The notes: generated by a model not told the origin, from the letters alone. Positions 1 through 6,991 are shown, counted from the first letter of the stretch. The stretch is 9,571 bases of DNA from Acidobacteriota bacterium (GCA_947465275.1 CANIAI010000057.1:1-9571); one strand, 5' to 3'. A program made the numbers and translations.

Positions 1-1266
1 AGGCACCAGCCCCTGCACTTCGTTCGGCAGGTCGATACCGCTCTTGATGCCGAGCCCAAGCAGCGTCGCCCACTTGTTGATGCGGTCGACGCCGAGCATG
101 TTGCCGACCGTGTAGAAGTAGACGTCGCACGACTGCTCGATCGCGTGGCGCAGGTCCATCGCGCCATGGCCGTGCTTCTTCCAGCAGGCGAACCGGCGCC
201 CGTAGAAGGTGGCGCCGCCCGCGCAGTTGACCTTGTAGTCAGGGGTGACGACCCCCTCTTCCAAGGCGGCAAGGGCGACCGCCATCTTGAACGTCGACCC
301 GGGCGAGAAGCGCCCCTGCACGGCGCGATCGTTGAGCGGCCGCTGCTGGTCGGTGTTGAGCGATGCCCATGTGGCGCGGTCGATGCCGGCGGCAAAGGCA
401 TTCGGGTCATACGACGGCTGGCTGCTGAACCCCAGGACGGCCCCGTTGCGCGGGTCGAGCACGACCGCGGCGCCGGCGTTGGTCAGGCCGCCCGCCTGCA
501 TCGCGCGGAAGCCGTCTTCGATCGCCTTCTGCACGTCGTAATCGATCGTCAGCTGGACGCGACGCCCCTCGGTGGGCGGAATCTCCTCGAGCGTGCGGAT
601 CTCGCGGCCGGTGCTGTTCACCACGACCCGCTTGGCGCCGTCGGTGCCCATCAGCAGCCGGTTGTAGACCTTCTCGACGCCCGACTGCCCGATGATCGAG
701 CCGCTCGACACGCCGTCGGAGACCTGGGTGTCGCCGGCCTCGCCGACGTAGCCGAACAGGTGGGCCCCCATGGCGTCGCTCGGGTACCGGCGGGCCGGTA
801 CCTCTTCCACGACGACGTCGGGCAGTTCGGTGCTGAGGCGGCGAGCCGTGACGGCGGCGACCTGCGCGAGCGTCGCATCCTCGACCACGACGATCGGTCG
901 GTAACGCGGCTCGGTGCGGTGCCGGTCGACGATCTGCTGGATGTCGCGCGCGTCGACCCCGATCACCTGTGAGAGCAGGCGGACGGTGCGCGCGAGGTCC
1001 TTGGTCTGCTCGCGGACGATGGAAATGGTGAAGGAATTCCGGTTCTCGACGAGCACGCGACCGGTGCGGTCGAACAGCACCCCGCGGGGCGCGCGCAGCG
1101 CGAGCGTCCGCTGGTGGTTGTTCTCGGCCATCTCCTCGTACCGGGCGTGCTGGACGATCTGGAGGTACCAGAAGCTCAGCGAGAGGACGGCGAACAGCAC
1201 GACGATGCCGACCTGCAGCACGACGAGGCGGGACGAGATGGTGCGTCGCTCTTCGGCAATCGGCAT
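1..1266 (-). CDS. mrdA: Penicillin-binding protein 2 (peptidoglycan transpeptidase), C-terminus outside window
   Basis: Class B PBP that cross-links peptidoglycan during lateral wall elongation as part of the Rod complex. The window holds 422 N-terminal residues. A short cytoplasmic N-terminus is followed by one membrane helix (about residues 13-35). The PBP-dimer domain follows, with the family signature RGVLFDRTGR at 61-70, and the transpeptidase domain starts near 240. The catalytic SxxK motif is S324-T-F-K327 (within SPGSTFK), close to my recollection of S330 for E. coli PBP2. The second motif is S379-C-D, the SxD form seen in PBP2 proteins. The KTG motif would lie beyond base 1, so completeness cannot be judged. 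The ATG at 1266 leaves a 4-nt gap after the mreD stop. No clear Shine-Dalgarno precedes it, so translation is probably coupled to mreD. Position after mreBCD supports PBP2 over the division enzyme FtsI. Confidence 0.95.
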   Translation of the reverse strand, partial: MPIAEERRTISSRLVVLQVGIVVLFAVLSLSFWYLQIVQHARYEEMAENNHQRTLALRAPRGVLFDRTGRVLVENRNSFTISIVREQTKDLARTVRLLSQVIGVDARDIQQIVDRHRTEPRYRPIVVVEDATLAQVAAVTARRLSTELPDVVVEEVPARRYPSDAMGAHLFGYVGEAGDTQVSDGVSSGSIIGQSGVEKVYNRLLMGTDGAKRVVVNSTGREIRTLEEIPPTEGRRVQLTIDYDVQKAIEDGFRAMQAGGLTNAGAAVVLDPRNGAVLGFSSQPSYDPNAFAAGIDRATWASLNTDQQRPLNDRAVQGRFSPGSTFKMAVALAALEEGVVTPDYKVNCAGGATFYGRRFACWKKHGHGAMDLRHAIEQSCDVYFYTVGNMLGVDRINKWATLLGLGIKSGIDLPNEVQGLVP

Positions 1267-1270
1267 GGCG

Positions 1271-1795
1271 CTAATGTCTGAGGCGGCCTGACCGCCTCGC
1301 CCGTTTCGAAACCCGTCGTCGTTCGAGCGCCCCGGGCAGGGCCTCGACGATCGAGAACCCGATGAGCCCGATGACGCTGTTCGCCACGGCCTGCCCCATG
1401 ATGGCCGGCCAGGACACCGAGAACGTCTGCAGCCCCAGCCCGACGTAGAGCCCCACGAAGATCAACGCGTGGAGCGCGGTCGCGCCGAGGAAGAGCACGA
1501 ACCGCGGCAGCCCGCCCGTCACGATGAACTGCTGGGCGATGCCGCCGACCAGGAAGCCCACGATGCACTTCGCCAGGCCGCCGATGCCGATGACGCCGCT
1601 CGAGAGCGCGTCCTGCACCAGCCCGGCCAGGCTGCCCGCCAGCATGCCGGTCCCGGGACCCGTCGTCAGCGCCACGTACACCACGACCACCAGCACCAGG
1701 TCGAGTGCCGCGGTCCCGGCGACGAGAAAGCGCGCCAGGGTGGTCTGTAACGCGAGCGCCAGCGCGATCGCGATCAGCACGCCCGCCGTTTTCAA
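1271..1795 (-). CDS. mreD: Rod shape-determining protein MreD
   Basis: Integral membrane subunit of the MreBCD elongasome, thought to link MreC and the PBP2/RodA synthase in the inner membrane. The 174-residue protein is almost wholly hydrophobic, with about five or six predicted membrane segments (roughly 4-22, 29-45, 48-62, 70-92, 97-122 and 130-153). It ends in a basic cytoplasmic tail rich in Arg and Lys (159-174). The segment around 56-85 (AGLVQDALSSGVIGIGGLAK and onward) is the typical conserved MreD stretch. Length is usual for the family. The start is TTG (1795-1793), overlapping the mreC stop in the tetranucleotide TTGA; the next internal Met (51) would delete the first two helices. 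Overlap and order indicate coupled translation from mreC. Confidence 0.93.
   Translation of the reverse strand: MKTAGVLIAIALALALQTTLARFLVAGTAALDLVLVVVVYVALTTGPGTGMLAGSLAGLVQDALSSGVIGIGGLAKCIVGFLVGGIAQQFIVTGGLPRFVLFLGATALHALIFVGLYVGLGLQTFSVSWPAIMGQAVANSVIGLIGFSIVEALPGALERRRVSKRARRSGRLRH
1280..1298 (-). repeat. Perfect inverted repeat at the mreD/mrdA junction
   Basis: GAGGCGG-(5 nt)-CCGCCTC, a 7-bp stem inside the last codons of mreD, ending 13 nt before the mrdA ATG. On the mRNA it would form a stable hairpin over the region where a Shine-Dalgarno is expected, and none is exposed. Opening by ribosomes translating mreD would couple the two genes. There is no T run, so it is not a terminator. 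Confidence 0.45.
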
Positions 1796-2733
1796 TCGTC
1801 CCGTCCCTGCGCCGGTGCGTCAGCCGACGTGCCGGGCGCCGCGGGTGCGGCCGGCCTGGCCGGAGCAGCCGTCGCAGGTGGCGGTGTCCCGTCGGAAACC
1901 GAGACCTCAGCCGCCGGAGCCCCGGGCGCCGTCACCACCAGCACCGACTCGAGCCCCTGGAAATCAACCGCGGGACGCACGATCACCCCGCTGTACTCGC
2001 CAACGCCCCGCTTCACCGATTCTATCTGACCGACGACGAAACCCTTAGGGTAAATCCCGTCAATGCCAGAGGTTACGACCATGTCGCCGGCCTGCACGTC
2101 GGCCGACCCCGGCACGTAGTCCATCCGCAGGCGGCCGGTGCCGAGCCCGACGACGACCCCCTGGGCCCTCGACCGCTCGACCACGACGCCAGCGGCGGCG
2201 TTCCGGTCGATCAGCAGCTGCACCTTCGACGCGAGGCCGCCGGCCATGATGACCCGCCCCACCACGCCGGCCGGGGCCACCACCGCCATGTCGGCCTGCA
2301 GCCCGGAGAGCGTCCCCTTGTCGATGGTGATCGTCCGGAAGTCGGGGCTCGCGCCGCCGGCGATCACCGCCGCCGCCTGCGTGGGGAGCGGCGTCGACTG
2401 CTTCATCTCGAGCAGGGTCTGGAGCGTGCGCGCCTCGGCCGCGGTCGCCTGCTCCTGCTGGAGCCGGATGCGCAGCTGGTCGAGTTCGCGGCGCAGTTCG
2501 GCGTTCTCGCTTCTGACGCCGCGGAGCGCGATGTAGCCGTCCCAGGTCGCCGAGACCGCGCCGAGCGCCGCCGATGCCCCACGCTGGACCTCCGCGAACG
2601 CGCCGAACACCGCCGCCTCGAGCAGCGGGATGCCGCGTCGCGTGTTCACCTGCGACGAGATCAGCACCACGTGCCCGACCAACAGGGCCAGGAACATGTA
2701 GCCGGTGCGCTGGCGGATGTCGAGAATCGCCAC
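1792..2733 (-). CDS. mreC: Rod shape-determining protein MreC
   Basis: Bitopic scaffold of the elongasome. Its periplasmic part binds and activates PBP2 and its short N-terminus faces MreB. Of 313 residues, 1-10 are cytoplasmic and 11-27 form the membrane anchor. Residues about 73-110 are a charged, heptad-like coiled coil (SENAELRRELDQLRIRL), and about 118-268 form the paired beta-barrel MreC domain (features include VVAPAGVVGRV at 151-161 and GDMVVTSGIDGIYPKG at 216-231). Residues 269-313 are a Pro/Ala-rich, probably disordered periplasmic tail, absent from the shortest family members. The start is GTG at 2733, 21 nt after the mreB stop, with no convincing Shine-Dalgarno. The start is nevertheless well placed, since it leaves the usual short N-terminus before the membrane helix. 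Confidence 0.95.
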   Translation of the reverse strand: MAILDIRQRTGYMFLALLVGHVVLISSQVNTRRGIPLLEAAVFGAFAEVQRGASAALGAVSATWDGYIALRGVRSENAELRRELDQLRIRLQQEQATAAEARTLQTLLEMKQSTPLPTQAAAVIAGGASPDFRTITIDKGTLSGLQADMAVVAPAGVVGRVIMAGGLASKVQLLIDRNAAAGVVVERSRAQGVVVGLGTGRLRMDYVPGSADVQAGDMVVTSGIDGIYPKGFVVGQIESVKRGVGEYSGVIVRPAVDFQGLESVLVVTAPGAPAAEVSVSDGTPPPATAAPARPAAPAAPGTSADAPAQGRDD

Positions 2734-2754
2734 GGTCGTAGGTCCGGGTCTCGA

Positions 2755-3783
2755 CTAATCGATCGAGATCTTCCGCAGCAGGTTGAAGTCGGACAACATC
2801 TTGCCCGCCCCGAGCACGACCGACGACAGCGGATCTTCGGCCATCGCGACCGGAAGGCCGGTCTCCTCGCGGAGGCGCTTGTCGAGGTTCTTCAGCTGCG
2901 AGCCACCGCCGGTCATCACGATGCCCCGGTCCACGATGTCGGCCGAGAGTTCGGGCGGGGTCCGTTCGAGCGCCACGCGCACCGCGTCGACGATGACGTT
3001 CACGGTCTCGCTCAGGGCCTCGCGAATCTCGGCGTCGCTGATCGTGATCGTCTTGGGCACACCCTCGATGAGGTGACGCCCCTTGATCTCCATCGACAGC
3101 TTCTCCTCCAGCGGGAAGGCCGACCCGATCTCCATCTTGATCTGCTCGGCCGTCCGTTCACCGATGAGCAGGTTGTACGTCTTCTTGATGTAGGAGATGA
3201 TCGCCTCGTCCATCTCGTTGCCCGCCACACGCACCGCCTTGCTGTAGACGATGCCCGCCAGCGAGATCACGGCGATGTCGGTGGTGCCGCCGCCAATGTC
3301 GACGATCATGTTGCCGCTCGGCTCGGTGATCGGCATGCCGGCGCCAATCGCGGCCGCCATGGCCTCTTCGACCAGGTGCACCTCGCTGGCCTTGGCCCGG
3401 TAGGCGCTGTCCTTCACCGCGCGCTTCTCGACCTGCGTGATCTCGGAGGGCACGCCGATGACGATGCGCGGGCGCACCCAGACGTTCCGGTTGTGCGCCT
3501 TCTTGATGAAGTAGGTCAGCATCTTCTCGGTGACTTCGAAGTCAGCGATGACGCCGTCCTTCATCGGCTTGATGGCGACGATGTTTCCCGGCGTGCGGCC
3601 GAGCATCTCCTTGGCGTCCCTGCCGACCGCCTCGACCCGGCCGTTCACCTTGTTGATGGCGACGATCGACGGTTCGTTGACGACAATGCCCTTGCCCCGC
3701 GCGTAGACGCACGTGTTCGCGGTGCCGAGGTCGATTGCGAGGTCGCTGGAGAACAGCGAGAAGAGAGAGCCGAATCCGGCCAC
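2755..3783 (-). CDS. mreB: Rod shape-determining protein MreB (bacterial actin)
   Basis: Actin-like ATPase that forms short membrane-bound antiparallel filaments and orients peptidoglycan synthesis around the cell girth. At 342 residues it is of usual length. Nucleotide-site motifs are intact: phosphate-1 DLGTANT at 18-24, the VEEAMAAAIGAGMPI connect region at 138-152, phosphate-2 DIGGGTTD at 162-169, and the adenosine motif IVMTGGGSQL at 288-297. The first 12 residues (MAGFGSLFSLFS) have Phe and Leu spaced as in an amphipathic membrane-binding helix, as known for Gram-negative MreB. The start is GTG at 3783, served by AGGAG 9 nt upstream. That site lies in the last codons of the GGDEF gene, so the two genes share transcript and junction. 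No division-associated paralogue features are visible. Confidence 0.97.
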   Translation of the reverse strand: MAGFGSLFSLFSSDLAIDLGTANTCVYARGKGIVVNEPSIVAINKVNGRVEAVGRDAKEMLGRTPGNIVAIKPMKDGVIADFEVTEKMLTYFIKKAHNRNVWVRPRIVIGVPSEITQVEKRAVKDSAYRAKASEVHLVEEAMAAAIGAGMPITEPSGNMIVDIGGGTTDIAVISLAGIVYSKAVRVAGNEMDEAIISYIKKTYNLLIGERTAEQIKMEIGSAFPLEEKLSMEIKGRHLIEGVPKTITISDAEIREALSETVNVIVDAVRVALERTPPELSADIVDRGIVMTGGGSQLKNLDKRLREETGLPVAMAEDPLSSVVLGAGKMLSDFNLLRKISID

Positions 3784-3789
3784 GGTCGA

Positions 3790-4878
3790 TTACTCCTGGG
3801 CCGCCTGTATCCCGTTCTTGCCAGAGGCTTTGACGCGATACATGGCGGCATCCGCCACTCGTAGTAGTTCTTCGGCCGATGCGGCCGCATCCGGCAGGGT
3901 GGCGATCCCGATGGATGCGGTCAGTTGCACGGACAATCCGTCGCCGGCCAGGAAACGATGGGCCCGAACCCGATCCCGCACCCGTTCGGCGACGAGCAGC
4001 GCGCCGGGAGCGTCGGTTTCGGGCAGGACCAGGGCGAACTCGTCGCCCCCGAAGCGGGCCGCGATGTCGGTCTCGCGCACGCTTCCCTTCAGCAGGACGC
4101 CCAGTTCGGTCAGGGCCTGGCTGCCCGCCAGGTGCCCGTACCGGTCGTTGACGTCCTTGAATCCGTCGAGGTCGAGGAACAGCAGCGACAGCGGGCGGCC
4201 GTTCCGTGTGGCCCGCTTCGTTTCCCGGCGCAGCACCAGGTTGAGATAGCGGGAATTGTAAAGCCGCGTCAGGTCGTCGGTCACCGACAGCGCTTCAGCC
4301 AGTTCCAGCGCGAGGGCGCTGTCGAGCGCGTGACAGGCCGGCTCGAGCACCGTCCGGAGCAGGGTCGACACCGTCGTGCCCAGCGAGGGGGTGCGAACCG
4401 ACCCCGCCGGGTCGAGTCCCACCAGCACGCCGATCACCTGTCCCCGCGACAGCAGCGGGAGGGCCACGGCGGCTCCCAGAGCGGACGGCGGGGCGTCGGG
4501 CTCGGCCGCCAGGTTGCCCACGAGATACTCGGTGCGGTGCCGGACGGCGGCATTGGCGGCCATCCAGAGCGAGGGGTGCAGGTCGGGGACGAGCCCCCGG
4601 TCGGCGAGGACGGCGAGATCCCCCCCAAGGTCGCGGGCGACGACGACCCAGACCGGGGCCGGAATCCAGTCGGCCGCCTCGCGCAGGAGCCAGTCGGCCA
4701 CCTGCCGCGGGTCACGCGTGGCGTTGGCCTCGCGCACGGAATCCACCACCGCGTCGCGTCGCGCCAGGCGGGCGCGCAACGACGGCAGCCGCGCCTTCAG
4801 TCTGGCGGCCAGATCGGGCTCTCGGGACACCCGCGCCGCTGCCGACGCGTGGTCAGACCTGGTGGAAATAGATGTCAC
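3790..4878 (-). CDS. GAF-GGDEF diguanylate cyclase, first gene of the mre operon
   Basis: Probable enzyme making cyclic di-GMP from two GTP. It has 362 residues and no signal peptide or membrane helix, so it is cytoplasmic. Residues 1-45 are Arg/Ala-rich. About 45-190 resemble a GAF-type sensor domain (ADWLLREAADWIPAPVWVVV, later VALPLLSRGQVIGVLVGLD). The GGDEF domain spans about 195-357 with DDLTRLYNSRYL at 201-212, the metal/GTP-binding DLDGFKDVNDRYGH at 236-249, an intact GGDEF at 277-281, and SIGIAT at 322-327. An RETD inhibitory-site motif (268-271) lies five residues before GGDEF, predicting product feedback. The GTG at 4878 is the only start candidate between the upstream in-frame stop (4942) and the first domain, though GTG at codon 17 is possible; no Shine-Dalgarno is obvious. 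The ligand of the GAF domain is unknown. The stop lies 6 nt before mreB. Confidence 0.9.
   Translation of the reverse strand: MTSISTRSDHASAAARVSREPDLAARLKARLPSLRARLARRDAVVDSVREANATRDPRQVADWLLREAADWIPAPVWVVVARDLGGDLAVLADRGLVPDLHPSLWMAANAAVRHRTEYLVGNLAAEPDAPPSALGAAVALPLLSRGQVIGVLVGLDPAGSVRTPSLGTTVSTLLRTVLEPACHALDSALALELAEALSVTDDLTRLYNSRYLNLVLRRETKRATRNGRPLSLLFLDLDGFKDVNDRYGHLAGSQALTELGVLLKGSVRETDIAARFGGDEFALVLPETDAPGALLVAERVRDRVRAHRFLAGDGLSVQLTASIGIATLPDAAASAEELLRVADAAMYRVKASGKNGIQAAQE
3793..3797 (-). promoter_or_regulatory. Shine-Dalgarno of mreB, embedded in the upstream GGDEF gene end
   Basis: AGGAG on the minus strand, 9 nt before the GTG start at 3783. Its bases form the last codons (CAG GAG) of the GGDEF gene, so ribosomes finishing that gene stop on top of the mreB initiation region. 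It decides the non-ATG start of mreB and supports coupled expression. Confidence 0.75.
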
Positions 4879-4964
4879 CGCGTGTACGGGGGGCGGGAGC
4901 GAACCTTGGCACAGGACCCGCGGACGGCCGTCGCCGCAGCGCTAAGTCCTTCTAAACTGGCGGC

Positions 4965-4973
4965 ATAATACCA
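4965..4973 (-). promoter_or_regulatory. Candidate extended -10 promoter for the GGDEF-mreBCD-mrdA operon
   Basis: On the minus strand this reads TGG-TATTAT, an extended -10 element (TGn plus a 5/6 match to TATAAT), in one of the few AT-rich patches of the 181-nt divergent intergenic region. Transcription would start near 4958, giving a leader of about 80 nt before the GTG at 4878. There is no good -35 at 16-18 nt, which is tolerated in extended -10 promoters. Assigned from sequence only. Confidence 0.45.
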
Positions 4974-4982
4974 CAGCGCGCC

Positions 4983-5012
4983 TTGCAGGAGCGGCCCCGG
5001 TTGGCGTACGAT
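4983..5012 (+). promoter_or_regulatory. Weak candidate promoter for the ppiD-like gene
   Basis: TTGCAG (4983-4988) and TACGAT (5007-5012) are 18 nt apart, matching 3/6 and 4/6 of the housekeeping consensus. Transcription would start about 40 nt before the ATG at 5060. The alternative CATAAT at 4964-4969 overlaps the opposing -10 element. Neither is strong. Confidence 0.25.
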
Positions 5013-5021
5013 CAGCCGCTT

Positions 5022-5036
5022 GCGGGCGTAGCCCGC
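5022..5036 (+). repeat. Perfect inverted repeat in the ppiD-like leader
   Basis: GCGGGC-GTA-GCCCGC forms a 6-bp all-GC stem with a 3-nt loop. It lies 8 nt before the Shine-Dalgarno and 23 nt before the ATG of the ppiD-like gene. There is no T run after it, so it is not an intrinsic terminator. It may be a leader hairpin or an operator. In such GC-rich DNA a 6-bp repeat can also arise by chance. Confidence 0.4.
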
Positions 5037-5044
5037 CCGAATCC

Positions 5045-5050
5045 AGAGGA
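5045..5050 (+). promoter_or_regulatory. Shine-Dalgarno of the ppiD-like gene
   Basis: AGAGGA with 9 nt to the ATG at 5060. It supports this start over the second in-frame Met (codon 3). Confidence 0.65.
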
Positions 5051-5059
5051 CACATTCTC

Positions 5060-6991
5060 ATGACCATGCTCGACCGGATGCGTCGGCATCGCAGCTGGCT
5101 CAAGTGGAGCCTTGCGCTGGTGGTGCTGACCTTCATCGCCTTTTACGCCCGCGACTTCAACGACACCGGGACCGGAACCGGCGTCGCGACCGCCGGCCTG
5201 CGGGATGTCGTCGCCAGCGTCGAGGGACACGAGATTACCGCCGGCGAGTTCCAGCAGCGGTATCAGGGGCAGGTGCAGGCTTACCGTGGCGCCTACGGCG
5301 GGATCAGCGACCAGTTGATCAAGCAGCTCGGGCTCGATCAGCAGATCCTGCAGCAGCTCGTCGACGAGCAGGCGGCGATGGCCGAGGCCGAGCGCCAGGG
5401 CATCCGCGTCAGCGACGAGGAGCTCGCGCAGCAGATCTTCTCGATCCCCGGACTGCAGGAGAACGGCCAGTTTATCGGCGAGGCGCGCTACGAGCAGCTG
5501 CTGCGGGCGCAGCGGCCGCCGATGTCGAAGGCGCAGTTCGAGGACGGCCTCCGTCGCAGCATGATGCTCGACCGGCTCCGTTCGGCGCTGACCGACTGGA
5601 TGGCGGTCACCGACCAGGAGCTCGATCGCGAGTTCAAGCTGCGCAACGAGAAGATCAAGGTGCAGGTCGTGGCCCTCACGGCGGACAAGTTCCGCGATCA
5701 GGTGCAGGTCAGCGACGCCGAGGTCTCGAGCTGGTTTGACGCCCACAAGGCGGAATACCGCAAGGGCGAGCAGCGGAAGGTGAAGTACCTCCTGGTCGAC
5801 CGTGACGCGCTGCACGCGAAGCAGACCGTGTCGGGGGCCGACATCCAGAACTACTACAACCAGAACATCCAGCAGTACCAGACGCCCGAGCAGATTCGCG
5901 CGAGCCACATCCTCCTGAAGACCGAAGACAAGGAAGACGCGGTCGTGAAGAAGCAGGCCGAAGACCTGCTGAAGCAGATCAAGGCGGGCGGCGACTTCGC
6001 GGCGCTGGCGAAGAAGTTCTCCGAGGACGAGGGCTCCAAGGCCAGCGGCGGCGATCTCGATTACTTCGGCAAGGGACGCATGGTCGCCGAGTTCGAGACC
6101 GCGGCGTTCGCGCTCAAGCCCGGCGAGGGCAGCGACCTGGTGAAGACCCAGTTCGGCTACCACATCATCAAGGTCGTCGACCGCAGGGCCGCGTCGACGA
6201 AGTCGCTCGACGAGGTGCGCGCCATGATCCAGGACACGCTCGCCTGGCAGCGGACCGACGCGCAGATCGCCACGAAGACGCGCGAGCTCGACGACAAGCT
6301 GAAGTCGGCGGCCGATATGGACACCGCGGCGAAGGACCTCGGCACCACCGTGCAGGAATCAGGCTTCTTCGCCCGCGAGGATCCGGTGCCCGGGCTCGGC
6401 GCCGCGCCGCAGGTTGCCGTCGAGGCCTTCAAGCTGGCCGACAACGCCCTCAGCGACGCGGTCAACTCGCCGCGCGGTCCGGTCTACATCATGGTCACCG
6501 GCAAGAAGGACCCGTACGTGCCGGCGCTCGACGAGGTGAAGGCCCGCGTGCGCGAGGACGTCGTCCGGAACAAGGCTCGTGACCTGAGCCGCGAGCGCGG
6601 CACGGCGATCGCCGCCGCGCTCCGGGGCGCGAAGGACTTCGCCGCCGCGGCGAAGGCCCAGGGGCTCGAGGCGAAGTCGAGCGAGCTCATCGCGCGCGAG
6701 ACGGCGCTGCCCGACGTGGGCGTCAGTCCCGAGGTCGACAAGATCGCCTTCTCGCTGCCGGTCGGCGGCGTGAGCGAGCCGATCGCCACGAGCGACAGCA
6801 CGGTGATCGTGAAGGTGACCGAGCGGAAGGACGTGACCGCCGAGGAGTTCGCGCAGCAGAAGGAGACCTTCCGCGAGACGCTGCTCAACGAGCGCCGGAA
6901 CAAGTTCTTCACCGCCTACATGACCAAGGCGAAGCAGAACATGAAGATCGAGATCCGGACGGAGGTCGCCCGGCGCGCCATCGGCGCCTAG
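5060..6991 (+). CDS. ppiD: PpiD-like membrane-anchored parvulin peptidyl-prolyl isomerase/chaperone
   Basis: Periplasmic folding factor for newly exported proteins, tethered to the inner membrane. It has 643 residues, close to E. coli PpiD (about 620). A basic cytoplasmic N-terminus (MLDRMRRHRSWLKW) is followed by one membrane helix (about 14-30), a Gly/Thr-rich linker (35-47), and a SurA_N-like chaperone domain (about 50-200, opening VVASVEGHEITAGEFQQRYQ). The parvulin domain covers about 279-374. Parvulin positions look retained: H283 in ASHILLK, the GGDLDYFGKGRMV stretch (330-342), F345, and H368 in QFGYHIIKV. E. coli PpiD, as I recall it, lacks several of these and is inactive, so this protein may be a real isomerase. 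The C-terminal third repeats the end of the parvulin domain and its helical linker at an exact 107-residue spacing (A349, A456, A563). A terminator follows. Confidence 0.88.
   Translation: MTMLDRMRRHRSWLKWSLALVVLTFIAFYARDFNDTGTGTGVATAGLRDVVASVEGHEITAGEFQQRYQGQVQAYRGAYGGISDQLIKQLGLDQQILQQLVDEQAAMAEAERQGIRVSDEELAQQIFSIPGLQENGQFIGEARYEQLLRAQRPPMSKAQFEDGLRRSMMLDRLRSALTDWMAVTDQELDREFKLRNEKIKVQVVALTADKFRDQVQVSDAEVSSWFDAHKAEYRKGEQRKVKYLLVDRDALHAKQTVSGADIQNYYNQNIQQYQTPEQIRASHILLKTEDKEDAVVKKQAEDLLKQIKAGGDFAALAKKFSEDEGSKASGGDLDYFGKGRMVAEFETAAFALKPGEGSDLVKTQFGYHIIKVVDRRAASTKSLDEVRAMIQDTLAWQRTDAQIATKTRELDDKLKSAADMDTAAKDLGTTVQESGFFAREDPVPGLGAAPQVAVEAFKLADNALSDAVNSPRGPVYIMVTGKKDPYVPALDEVKARVREDVVRNKARDLSRERGTAIAAALRGAKDFAAAAKAQGLEAKSSELIARETALPDVGVSPEVDKIAFSLPVGGVSEPIATSDSTVIVKVTERKDVTAEEFAQQKETFRETLLNERRNKFFTAYMTKAKQNMKIEIRTEVARRAIGA

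Noticed and set aside
145..1291. Plus-strand open frames opposite mrdA
   Set aside because: The minus-strand frame encodes PBP2 with SxxK and SxD motifs; the plus-strand frames show no family features.
1705..3864. A 719-codon open frame on the plus strand opposite mreC and mreB
   Set aside because: It is Arg/His/Asp-rich with no recognisable domain and runs antisense to two certain genes. Third-position GC in the real genes removes stops from this frame.
3790..4968. Plus-strand open frames opposite the GGDEF gene
   Set aside because: They are composition-driven shadows. The minus strand has clear GGDEF motifs.
4879..5059. Possible small RNA or riboswitch in the divergent intergenic region (for example a c-di-GMP riboswitch)
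   Set aside because: Only a 6-bp hairpin is visible, with no multi-stem conserved core and no terminator, so there is no support for an RNA gene.
5012..6163. A 383-codon minus-strand open frame opposite the ppiD-like gene
   Set aside because: It is Leu/Asp/Val/Arg-rich shadow sequence without domains, opposite a well-supported gene.
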